Positions 1 to 7,594 of a DNA stretch of 22,414 nt are shown here, one piece after another. The notes below the pieces were generated by a model that did not search any database, had not been told where the DNA came from, and was given only the letters and a program-made list of their open reading frames with translations. A program made the translations under genes and the position numbers. This DNA comes from an uncultured Proteiniphilum sp. (GTDB taxonomy: Bacteria; Bacteroidota; Bacteroidia; Bacteroidales; Dysgonomonadaceae): the NCBI RefSeq assembly GCF_937873925.1, contig NZ_CALNAT010000220.1:1-22414 (forward strand). The letters run 5' to 3'. Every line of letters starts with the position of its first letter. The first letter of the stretch is position 1.

Positions 1-79
1 AAGGTGCCAAATTAACTATAAAAATAAAACCTGACACAGTTTAATTTACACAACCAGAGTCGCCTCGGTTTTTGGACAA

Positions 80-1501
80 TTAATCACCTTTAGTGAAACT
101 CCAATATTCATTTTCTGTCCGTTGCATATCCATCAATTTAGATAATTCTTCCACTTTTTCCGGATATTGCAATACCACATTTGCATTTTCTCCCGAATCG
201 ATATAATAATTATACAATTCGAGCTTTGCTTTCTGTGGCTTATTGACATTTAAGCGAATTAGTTTCCAACCATCTTTTAATAAAGCTTGCTTTCCGCCCT
301 GTTCATGAAATTCAAAGTAAAGGGATGCATGAGGCTGTTGCTCCCCATTCCCTGTTAACTGGGGTAAAAAGGAAATCCCATCTATATTTTGAGGTTTTTC
401 TGTCCCTATTATTTCACATACTGTCGGAAGTAAATCCCAAAAGGCGGAAGCATGATAAGAAACACGTCCTTCCCGGGGAATGACAGCAGGCCATGAAACA
501 ATGAAAGGAGTGCGAATACCACCTTCGTACAAATCTCTTTTATTTCCCCTGAACGGACCGTTGCTATTAAAAAAGTCAGGGTTGAGACCACCCTCTTTAT
601 GAACACCATTGTCAGAAGCAAACATGATAATCGTATTATCGTAAATACCTTTTTTCTTCAACAGATCAATAATTCCCTGTACACTTTTATCTAAGCGACT
701 GACCATAGCGGCATAGGTAGCATAGGGCTGTTCCTGGGGTCCATAAGATCCTTTTCCGAGAAAAGGCGTCTCAGGGAACTTATTTGTATATCCCATGCGA
801 TCTTTCTCGGGTACGATTAACTCCGCATGAGGAATTGTAACCGGAAGATAAAGGAAAAATGGGTTTTCAATATTTCTTTCTATGTAATCCAATGCTTTTT
901 CTACAATCAAGTCGTGAGAATAAACCTTTCCATCCAATTTAACCGCATTATGGTTTTCAAATAGTTGTTGCGGATAATATGAATGGGCATTCCCCTGCCC
1001 CAGATAACCAAAAAAATAATCAAATCCCTGATTATTGGGATGCCCCTCCGAGTCCGGACCACCTAACCCCCATTTTCCAATACAGGCTGTCTGATAATTA
1101 TTCTGCTTTAAAATTTCTGCAATGGTCAATTCTTCATCTGCCAAAGGTAAATCGTAGGAGAATCCGTCGATATGTTCATATCCTTTATTCCCTCTGATAT
1201 ATGTATGGCCTGTATGTTTCCCTGTTAATAAAGAGCAGCGGGAAGGGGCACTCACTGTCGAACCGGAATAATGTTGCAGAAAGCGCATTCCATCCTCAGC
1301 CAACTCATCAATCGTCGGTGTCCTGATTACCTTTTGCCCGTAGCAACCCAAATCCCCTATACCCAGATCATCAGCTAAAATATAAATGATATTAGGCTCT
1401 TTGTAAGGACTTTTTTTCCCCGATTCTACGCAGCCCCCATGAAAGATGGGAAAAGTTACAAAGCTGGAAGAAATTATCAGATGGTTTAAAGAGATATTCA
1501 T
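80..1501 (-). CDS. S1 family arylsulfatase-like sulfatase, probable lipoprotein
   Basis: This 473-residue sulfatase has the classic alkaline-phosphatase-superfamily core. Seen are IIYILADDLG (D44, D45 metal ligands) and the maturation motif S84-A-P-S-R88 followed by CSLLTGKHTG (K95, H96). Further along are H225 in TIPHAEL, D297-N298 in FASDNG, and K321 in GPFRGNKRDLYEGG. These are the residues needed for calcium binding and sulfate ester cleavage. The N-terminus reaches a Cys24 in FHGGC, which fits a lipobox, but the n-region lacks Lys or Arg, so export is less certain than for its neighbours. No earlier in-frame ATG exists because a stop codon lies a few codons upstream. It is the last gene of the lower block; 79 nt follow to the window edge. 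The sulfated sugar it acts on is unknown. Confidence 0.92.
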   Translation of the reverse strand: MNISLNHLIISSSFVTFPIFHGGCVESGKKSPYKEPNIIYILADDLGIGDLGCYGQKVIRTPTIDELAEDGMRFLQHYSGSTVSAPSRCSLLTGKHTGHTYIRGNKGYEHIDGFSYDLPLADEELTIAEILKQNNYQTACIGKWGLGGPDSEGHPNNQGFDYFFGYLGQGNAHSYYPQQLFENHNAVKLDGKVYSHDLIVEKALDYIERNIENPFFLYLPVTIPHAELIVPEKDRMGYTNKFPETPFLGKGSYGPQEQPYATYAAMVSRLDKSVQGIIDLLKKKGIYDNTIIMFASDNGVHKEGGLNPDFFNSNGPFRGNKRDLYEGGIRTPFIVSWPAVIPREGRVSYHASAFWDLLPTVCEIIGTEKPQNIDGISFLPQLTGNGEQQPHASLYFEFHEQGGKQALLKDGWKLIRLNVNKPQKAKLELYNYYIDSGENANVVLQYPEKVEELSKLMDMQRTENEYWSFTKGD

Positions 1502-1539
1502 TTGTAAAAAATTGGATTATAAACGATAAAGTAAAATCA

Positions 1540-3444
1540 TTAAAAGGAATCATCACCGGATATGGTTAAACCTTCCAGGTTGTGAAGGAATAATCGCATA
1601 TATTCATTACATGCAAACATACCTTTTTTATTGTTATCTTTATTGTACTCCAGTTTCGATTTTATATCTTCCAGTAATATTTGTTGCTGATGGTTATCTA
1701 ATGTAATCAATAAATTCAGTGCCATACGAAGTTGTTCCGGATCATCCTCCCCTATTAATTTTTTCGCATCATTAATATATTTCCGACTTTCATGTTTGAA
1801 AAGCAGAGCAGTAAGCACTATCCTTGTTGGAGGAAAAGCTTCTTTTCTTGTAATCCCTTCCAATTCCTTCAATTGTCTCTTCAGGCTTCCACGCTGTGAA
1901 AACAGGCCGATAGCTGCCCAATAACGGACATAAGGATTAGTATGCCGTAAATATTGTATTTGATGGGATACAACTTCCTCGCCTTTACCCGTTAAAATTG
2001 CTGCTTTAAGTATCTCTTTTATAGGGTATTCTTGTGTGTCAGCAGCCAGAACGGCCGGAGCATGATCCTCCGTTTTGAAGACATATTCTGTCATAAAATG
2101 AGGATCGCGGGTATCTATTATATTTTTTATAAGAGCGTTCCTCAACTCCTCAATCTTGTCCTGCATCGCGGGATCATCTATAAGATTTTTCACCCCCCAT
2201 TTATCAGTATACGTATCATATAGGTATTCAGCCTCGCGCGGCTCCATTATCGAGCACTGAACCTCGTTCAGTAAACCTTTTTTATAATCGTCACGAACGG
2301 TTTGTTGCATTCCGCTCACGTCGTAATACATGTTCCATCTTACAAACGGTTGGAATGGCATAAAAACACGTGTATATTGATAGCGTCCGTCCGTAACTGT
2401 TCGTGACAGCTCGCTACTTTCATCGGTACGATCGACACCACTGAATACATATTTCTTTTCAGGTGCTATTTTTTCACCCATAAAAACACGCCCTTTCATA
2501 TAAGCGGGGATATCCACCCCTGTCAAATTAAGTATTGTGGGAGCCAAATCTTCAAAGCTAACCAATTCATGTGTAATAATTCCATCCCCCCAAGGAGACA
2601 AGTGTTTATACATGACCGGTATCCAGATTATAAAAGGAACCTGATAGCCTGTGGTTGTTGCCGAACCTTTTGATCGGGTTATACCCTCTCCATGATCACT
2701 AAAACAAAAAATAATTGTACTATCTTTTAATCCCTCTTTTTCGAGTCTGTTGAGCCATGCTCCGAACTCCTTATCCATTAAAGCAATAGAGTTATAGACT
2801 CTCGACATGTGTTTTTGCATCTCGGGACTATTTCTGAAGAAAGCCGGAATTTCCAAATGAGGGTCCTTTACTTTCTCTTCTTCAGTAAGAAAACTCAAAA
2901 CTTGTTGCTCATACTTTTCCCATGAATTAGTCATGGTGCGTGATTGGTGACTCGCGCTACTATTATATACAGCAAAGAATGGCTGTCCCGGTTCACGGTT
3001 CCACCAACCTGCCTTGTTTGAGGATTCACTCCATGCCTCACGGGTTATTTCTTTGGCATTGTCCATATTATAATCCGTTTTCGAATTATTGGTAGTATAA
3101 TAACCTGCTTGCCTGAGATAATAAGGGAAAGCTTTCACCTCTTCCGGAATTTTATAACTGCTCCTGTGATTCCCCGTACCCATATCATTTGCCGGAACTC
3201 CCGTTATGAGACAAAAACGGCTGGGTGATGATACGGCTCCCGTAGAGTAAGCAGCATTGAAACGAACCCCCTCGGTTGCCAGTTTATCAATATTGGGAGT
3301 CTTTGCTTGTTTATTACCATAGCATCCTATGAATTCCGGTGATGTATCTTCATAAGTAAGCCAAAGGATATTAGGCCTGTCTTGTCCATATAAACTGCTT
3401 GTAACAGCACATAAACTCAGAACATTTGTATATATTTTTTTCAT
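1540..3444 (-). CDS. S1 family sulfatase with C-terminal HEAT-like helices
   Basis: From the start at 3442-3444 the product has 634 residues, with a signal peptide ending SLYG|Q (residue 20). The maturation motif is S72-S-P-S-R76, with Ser72 as the residue converted to formylglycine. Metal and active-site landmarks include E32-D33, GTGNHRSS (89-96), and FSDHGEG later. The overall layout resembles N-sulfoglucosamine sulfohydrolase-like S1 enzymes, though substrate preference varies widely in such subfamilies. About the last 180 residues carry a HEAT-like motif (HTNPYVRYWAAIGLFSQRG) and further helices. The frame also extends upstream to 3486, but that adds residues before a good signal peptide and was not used. 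No lipobox is present, so the periplasm is likely. The other sulfatase gene begins 38 nt downstream. Confidence 0.9.
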   Translation of the reverse strand: MKKIYTNVLSLCAVTSSLYGQDRPNILWLTYEDTSPEFIGCYGNKQAKTPNIDKLATEGVRFNAAYSTGAVSSPSRFCLITGVPANDMGTGNHRSSYKIPEEVKAFPYYLRQAGYYTTNNSKTDYNMDNAKEITREAWSESSNKAGWWNREPGQPFFAVYNSSASHQSRTMTNSWEKYEQQVLSFLTEEEKVKDPHLEIPAFFRNSPEMQKHMSRVYNSIALMDKEFGAWLNRLEKEGLKDSTIIFCFSDHGEGITRSKGSATTTGYQVPFIIWIPVMYKHLSPWGDGIITHELVSFEDLAPTILNLTGVDIPAYMKGRVFMGEKIAPEKKYVFSGVDRTDESSELSRTVTDGRYQYTRVFMPFQPFVRWNMYYDVSGMQQTVRDDYKKGLLNEVQCSIMEPREAEYLYDTYTDKWGVKNLIDDPAMQDKIEELRNALIKNIIDTRDPHFMTEYVFKTEDHAPAVLAADTQEYPIKEILKAAILTGKGEEVVSHQIQYLRHTNPYVRYWAAIGLFSQRGSLKRQLKELEGITRKEAFPPTRIVLTALLFKHESRKYINDAKKLIGEDDPEQLRMALNLLITLDNHQQQILLEDIKSKLEYNKDNNKKGMFACNEYMRLFLHNLEGLTISGDDSF

Positions 3445-3562
3445 ACGGCTAAAAATTAGACTCAAGAGCCAAAAATCAAGACACAAGACATTTTAATCAG
3501 ATCTTTGTGTGTGAATTCGTATATTATGAGTGTGTCATGTTATCTTTGATTCGCATAACTTT

Positions 3563-5713
3563 TTATTTAATTTCAATTTCGTACCAAACGGTTTCGTATT
3601 CGGGTTTTAATACGATTTCTGTTTTTCCGTTGGAGGATGCTACCGGCACCTCTTTTTTGCGTTCTCCCTCAGGATCAAGCGCAAAACACTTCGTTTTTTC
3701 CGGATCAGAGGGTAGTGTAATCATCAAGGGAATACCTTCGGTATACACCGGAGCTTTTCCCCAGTCTGTAAGGGTTATATGCTTTTCATCCAATTTTTTT
3801 ATTTTCATCCCCTTATTCTCAGTAACTCCGGTAGCCGCCAGTAGTATATTAGATGGCTTTCCGGTATTTCCAAAACCGGTTGCATTGCGGGAAACCAGGG
3901 ATACGGTTGCCCAGCCCAGTCGTGTATCTCCAATTCTTAAATCGATTTCTCCCAAAGAAATTTCCCTTCCTTCGGGAAAACCTGTAAACAGTTTGGAGTT
4001 GGGTGTATTGACTGTAAAGTAACCTTTATCAGATATTTCGCGATTCCATGTTAATTCTTTCGTATCGCTCTTTATTATTGTGCCTATCGGAGTATCCTGC
4101 TTGATATTGTTTATATCATCACCATTTAATGTGATGCCCGCCCTATGAATAAGTGATAAGTTTGTATCAAAACCGGTAAATGAAATATTAGCTCCTAATG
4201 ATTTGTCGGATACCAGCTTTTCAAAATAAAATGCAAAATCAACATTTGCATTAATAGAGTTTTTAGCCTCCTTTACATCACCTCTCAGGTAAATTGCCGC
4301 GCAAGCCGGGAAGTGGGCCAGCACATCTGTCCGGTCGTTTATGCTAAAGAAATAGTTGTTGTAATGTAGATCATACTCTTTTCGATGATTAAAGGTATAC
4401 TCAAAAACGCCATCCCATCCCTGAAGTGCTCCGTAAGAACGGAGTAAAGGCTGTCCTTCTGCGCCATACTGATTTGGGAAAGGGTGATTGTATTCACCTA
4501 TTATATAGGGTTTCCCGTTTATTCTCTGGGTCGATAATCGTTTAATGGTTGCCATAGAATTTACCAGGGATTCATTTCTGATTCTCCAGTCTTCCCGAAT
4601 ACTTGGATGACACCAATAGGAATGGTCGCTGGTATAATCAAGTTCTGCCTGAATGAAAGGCGAGCTGAATCCAAGTTGTGTTCCTGCAATGACATTCTTT
4701 ACTCCCAACTCTTCTTTCAGGTAATCCGACATTTCTATCCAATAATTACGTTCCGTGTCAAAAAGAAACTGATAAAAATCACGCTTCGCCTTTAATGCGG
4801 TAGAATCATCAAGTTTTACCGTAGGAAAGACTCCTTCCTCTTTGATGTGACTGCCATATGACGAGTCTTCCTGCCAATTCCAGGCATTGATCACCGATTC
4901 CGTAGAAGGGTATTTTTTGTTTAACCAATGGTTCCATTGATCCTGAAGTTCTCCGATATAGGGTTCCGGCAACCGGTCTATATCTCCACGATGATACCGG
5001 TGCAAAAGACCATTCTCATTATTTATTTCAATCATTGCAACACAGGGGTCGTCGATGTATGATAGTCCCGTATAAGGATTGACGTGAGTTAATAGATCTT
5101 TGGCATATTCCTTTTGTAACCCTATCATGCGAGGTTCAAAATTATCCACACCCTTATCCAGATGGGGCCTCTGATCATAACTCGTAAATTCGTCACGCTC
5201 GTCTAATTTCCTACCCACATGTAAATTCATATTTACGTATATTCCTTTTTCTTTGAGTTGGGCGACCAGATAGTCCATCCTGTCTAATTGATCCGGATCC
5301 AGATTCCTTTGGGTTGTAGGATCATCTGTAAAGATACCGGCTTGTTCCTCATTGAGGAAATTGCCATAATCTGCATCCATATAATGCAGTCTGACACAAT
5401 TTATTCCAAATCTTGCCAATCTGGCCGCCAAATGTTCCGAATCTTTATATTCCGGGAAATTTGCCGGACCGGTGAGGTTGGTACCATGAAACCGGATAGG
5501 GCCTGCATCTGTAACAAATCTGCCATTTTCAATCCTGACAAAGCCATGATTGCCTGCCGGCGCATCTAAAAGGTGAGACATATTGGTAACGTTATCCGGC
5601 CCGTCGTAGCTGATCAAAAACGGGAAAAGTGGAGCATAATTATCATCTGTATTCTTCCGGGAGCAGGAAAACAGTACAAAAGTAATTAATAAGTAAAAGA
5701 ATAATTTTTTCAT
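3563..5713 (-). CDS. Clan GH-A-like glycoside hydrolase lipoprotein, family uncertain
   Basis: This 716-residue lipoprotein has lipobox LFSC (Cys17). An N-terminal segment (about 45-90) reads FVRIENGRFVTDAGPIRFHG and TNLTGPANFP, as in GH5-like and GH2-like clan A enzymes where the barrel begins. Then come RFGINCVRLHYMD (101-113), MIEINNENG with N232-E233 as candidate acid/base, and KPYIIGEYNH with E407 as candidate nucleophile. Beyond about residue 480 the protein is beta-rich and probably forms one or two accessory sandwich domains. Both catalytic Glu residues appear intact, so a retaining glycosidase is expected. I cannot place it in a CAZy family with confidence. The lipid anchor suggests outer-membrane attachment. 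It follows the flavoprotein by 17 nt and precedes the first downstream sulfatase by 118 nt. Confidence 0.75.
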   Translation of the reverse strand: MKKLFFYLLITFVLFSCSRKNTDDNYAPLFPFLISYDGPDNVTNMSHLLDAPAGNHGFVRIENGRFVTDAGPIRFHGTNLTGPANFPEYKDSEHLAARLARFGINCVRLHYMDADYGNFLNEEQAGIFTDDPTTQRNLDPDQLDRMDYLVAQLKEKGIYVNMNLHVGRKLDERDEFTSYDQRPHLDKGVDNFEPRMIGLQKEYAKDLLTHVNPYTGLSYIDDPCVAMIEINNENGLLHRYHRGDIDRLPEPYIGELQDQWNHWLNKKYPSTESVINAWNWQEDSSYGSHIKEEGVFPTVKLDDSTALKAKRDFYQFLFDTERNYWIEMSDYLKEELGVKNVIAGTQLGFSSPFIQAELDYTSDHSYWCHPSIREDWRIRNESLVNSMATIKRLSTQRINGKPYIIGEYNHPFPNQYGAEGQPLLRSYGALQGWDGVFEYTFNHRKEYDLHYNNYFFSINDRTDVLAHFPACAAIYLRGDVKEAKNSINANVDFAFYFEKLVSDKSLGANISFTGFDTNLSLIHRAGITLNGDDINNIKQDTPIGTIIKSDTKELTWNREISDKGYFTVNTPNSKLFTGFPEGREISLGEIDLRIGDTRLGWATVSLVSRNATGFGNTGKPSNILLAATGVTENKGMKIKKLDEKHITLTDWGKAPVYTEGIPLMITLPSDPEKTKCFALDPEGERKKEVPVASSNGKTEIVLKPEYETVWYEIEIK

Positions 5714-5730
5714 TTTTCTTTTTTTGTAAA

Positions 5731-7446
5731 TCAGTTATCAATATCGACTTCTAGCACCTGCCGGTCTTGCTCTAATATCCTGCGTAAGACCGGATAATCA
5801 ATATCCTGTACGGCTTTCTTTTGGTCAATTGCCAGACAGGCGGCTGTCGCGGTTGACTGCCCAAGGACCATGAAAACCGGTTCCATTCTTATTGATCCAA
5901 ATGCTATGTGGGTTGAACTTACACAGACAGGGATCAATAAATTTTCGCATTCGCCTTTTTTAGGAATAACAGAGCGATAGCTGATTGGGTAGGGATGGGG
6001 CATCCATGCTTCTACGTTACCTTCATTTTGGACAAAACCATTTACATCTACGTACCGCTGCACATTATGAGAGTCCATTCCATATGCACCCATTCCAACC
6101 GGATCTCCGGCAATATCAATACGTTCGCAATTCCTCTGTGTCATTACATAGTCGCTCTTCATCCGTCGAGCTTCCCTGATATAAAGTTGGTGTTGCCATC
6201 CATCGCTGCCTTTCTCATATTCATCTTTGCATGTACCCCATTGTGAGACCACGTTTCTTACCTTCTCGGGAATACGCGGGTGATAGGCTAAAGTCCACAT
6301 CAATCCTTGCTGGTAATCCCGATGCGCTTGGATTATTTTCTCTCTCTCTTCATAATTAGCTTCCGGGTAATCGTAGTTTTGTCCGATAAAGTCGGTAGAA
6401 AATCCTTTCTGGTTATTGGTATCGGTTTTTCTATTTGGCATTGATGAATTTATCCAGGGAACAAGCTTGTCTCCATAGCTGTACATTGTTTCAATAGGTC
6501 CGGTGGCAGCTTCATAGTTTCTGAAAAGCAACTCATAGTTCAGTTCATTGTAATTTTCCGGCTTTTTGAAGAGGATCCTGTTTTCGGGATGATCCGTCAA
6601 TGTCATTCGAAAGCAATATGCCTGAATTTTATCGTCACCTTGCCCGTCTATGCCCGGAGGATCTTTTGAGACGTAGGGAAGTAAACCGCTATTGGGATCA
6701 CCTTTCATGATATAAGGATCAACGCCATTAATAAAGTTATGATTGGCAGCATTTTTAGATACTGTTCCATCAATTTTAAGACTATACTTGTTTGCCTGTA
6801 CCCCATTTAATGTCTCACCATATTCTTTGTTTGATTCTCTTCCAATACTATACGATACGCCGGATGAAGCCATTAAATCCCCTTCATAGGTGGCATCAAT
6901 AAACATTTTTCCCGCGTATATCCGGCCACTTTCCATTTCAATTTCAATAATTTTCGTTCCTTCCATTTTTACCCCACTCTTGCGGTTTAAACGCTGATTA
7001 TAAACCAAAACGATATTTTCGGGATCCATCATTTTTTCATACACCTTTAATGCGGCCGAGGGTTCAAATGTCCACATGGCATCCTCTCCTTTCTTTGTCC
7101 GGGAATGACGACTATTCATGTACTCTTCTCTATCCTGCCATTTCCAGTGTTGGGGGTCCTCATAGTATTTGCTTATATTTTGATAAAATTCCCTGGCTAT
7201 GCCGCCTATCACATGTTTTCTACCTATATCAGTCTGGCCTAAACCGCCCGTGGTAAGTCCTCCTATCCGGTTCGTCGGTTCTATCAGGAGCACGGTTTTC
7301 CCCATTCGTGAACACTGAATTGCAGCTGAGATACCTGCTGAAGTCCCACCATATATTACTACATCATAACTCTTTTGGTCCTGTGCCAATAAGCTATGTG
7401 TGAAAAGAATAAATACAGTACTTAACAATAAATGAATTTTTTTCAT
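5731..7446 (-). CDS. Secreted FAD-dependent oxidoreductase (FAD_oxidored type)
   Basis: This 571-residue protein has a signal peptide cleaved near LLAQ|D (residue 22). A dinucleotide-binding fold follows at once: YDVVIYGGTSAGISAA (27-42), acidic E56 ending the second strand, then RIGGLTTGGLGQTD (60-73). An MFIDATYEGDLMASSGV motif and a C-terminal VCVSSTHIAFGSIRMEPVFMVLGQSTATAA segment are typical of the FAD_oxidored proteins (PF12831) found beside glycan-degrading genes. FAD binding is well supported. The substrate is not known to me, and oxidation of a sugar or of a glycoside hydroxyl is an inference from context. Periplasmic location is likely, since no lipobox Cys is present. How it would get its flavin folded or exported, and its electron acceptor, cannot be seen. 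It starts the lower block and ends 17 nt before the GH-A-like gene. Confidence 0.85.
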   Translation of the reverse strand: MKKIHLLLSTVFILFTHSLLAQDQKSYDVVIYGGTSAGISAAIQCSRMGKTVLLIEPTNRIGGLTTGGLGQTDIGRKHVIGGIAREFYQNISKYYEDPQHWKWQDREEYMNSRHSRTKKGEDAMWTFEPSAALKVYEKMMDPENIVLVYNQRLNRKSGVKMEGTKIIEIEMESGRIYAGKMFIDATYEGDLMASSGVSYSIGRESNKEYGETLNGVQANKYSLKIDGTVSKNAANHNFINGVDPYIMKGDPNSGLLPYVSKDPPGIDGQGDDKIQAYCFRMTLTDHPENRILFKKPENYNELNYELLFRNYEAATGPIETMYSYGDKLVPWINSSMPNRKTDTNNQKGFSTDFIGQNYDYPEANYEEREKIIQAHRDYQQGLMWTLAYHPRIPEKVRNVVSQWGTCKDEYEKGSDGWQHQLYIREARRMKSDYVMTQRNCERIDIAGDPVGMGAYGMDSHNVQRYVDVNGFVQNEGNVEAWMPHPYPISYRSVIPKKGECENLLIPVCVSSTHIAFGSIRMEPVFMVLGQSTATAACLAIDQKKAVQDIDYPVLRRILEQDRQVLEVDIDN

Positions 7447-7531
7447 AACAATTTATCAATATGAAATATGATTATTCGTCATAACTTAATTTTGTAGAAT
7501 TAATTTCCTGTGTGTATGTGTATTAAGAAAT

Positions 7532-7558
7532 GGGAGGAAAACCGATTATTCGCCTCCC
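7532..7558 (-). terminator. Candidate intrinsic terminator after the fimbrillin-like gene
   Basis: A stem GGGAGG (7553-7558 as read on the minus strand) pairs with CCTCCC (7532-7537) around a 15-nt loop that holds a small CGA/TCG pairing. It is followed on the minus strand by ATTTCTTAAT. A second short hairpin (CCGGT-TTT-ACCGG, 7576-7588) lies between it and the stop codon. The U-tract is imperfect. The position, 37 nt past the stop codon, fits an end for the upper or middle transcript. On the plus strand the same stem is followed by GTTTTAAT, so it could act in both directions. Confidence 0.4.
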
Positions 7559-7594
7559 GTTTTAATCAGATTTATCCGGTTTTACCGGCTTATA

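Noticed and set aside
52..70. Hairpin with a 7-bp bulged stem (AACC/GGTT and GAG/CTC) and a 4-nt loop after the last sulfatase gene
   Set aside because: On the minus strand no T-tract follows, and there is no plus-strand gene in view that would need it. The stem is weak.
3445..3486. Longer N-terminus for the HEAT-containing sulfatase (start at 3486)
   Set aside because: It puts extra residues before a clean MKK signal peptide with a SLYG cleavage end; the start at 3444 is much more likely.
3507..4022. 171-residue plus-strand open frame
   Set aside because: It lies almost wholly opposite the 3' end of the GH-A-like gene, has no recognisable domain and has the Ser/Pro-rich look of an antisense shadow frame.
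5701..5730. Near-identical A-rich leaders (AAAAAAAGAAAAATG) before the genes starting at 5713 and 11013
   Set aside because: A-rich sequence before start codons is normal in Bacteroidota and the match is low complexity, so it was not taken as a shared regulatory element.
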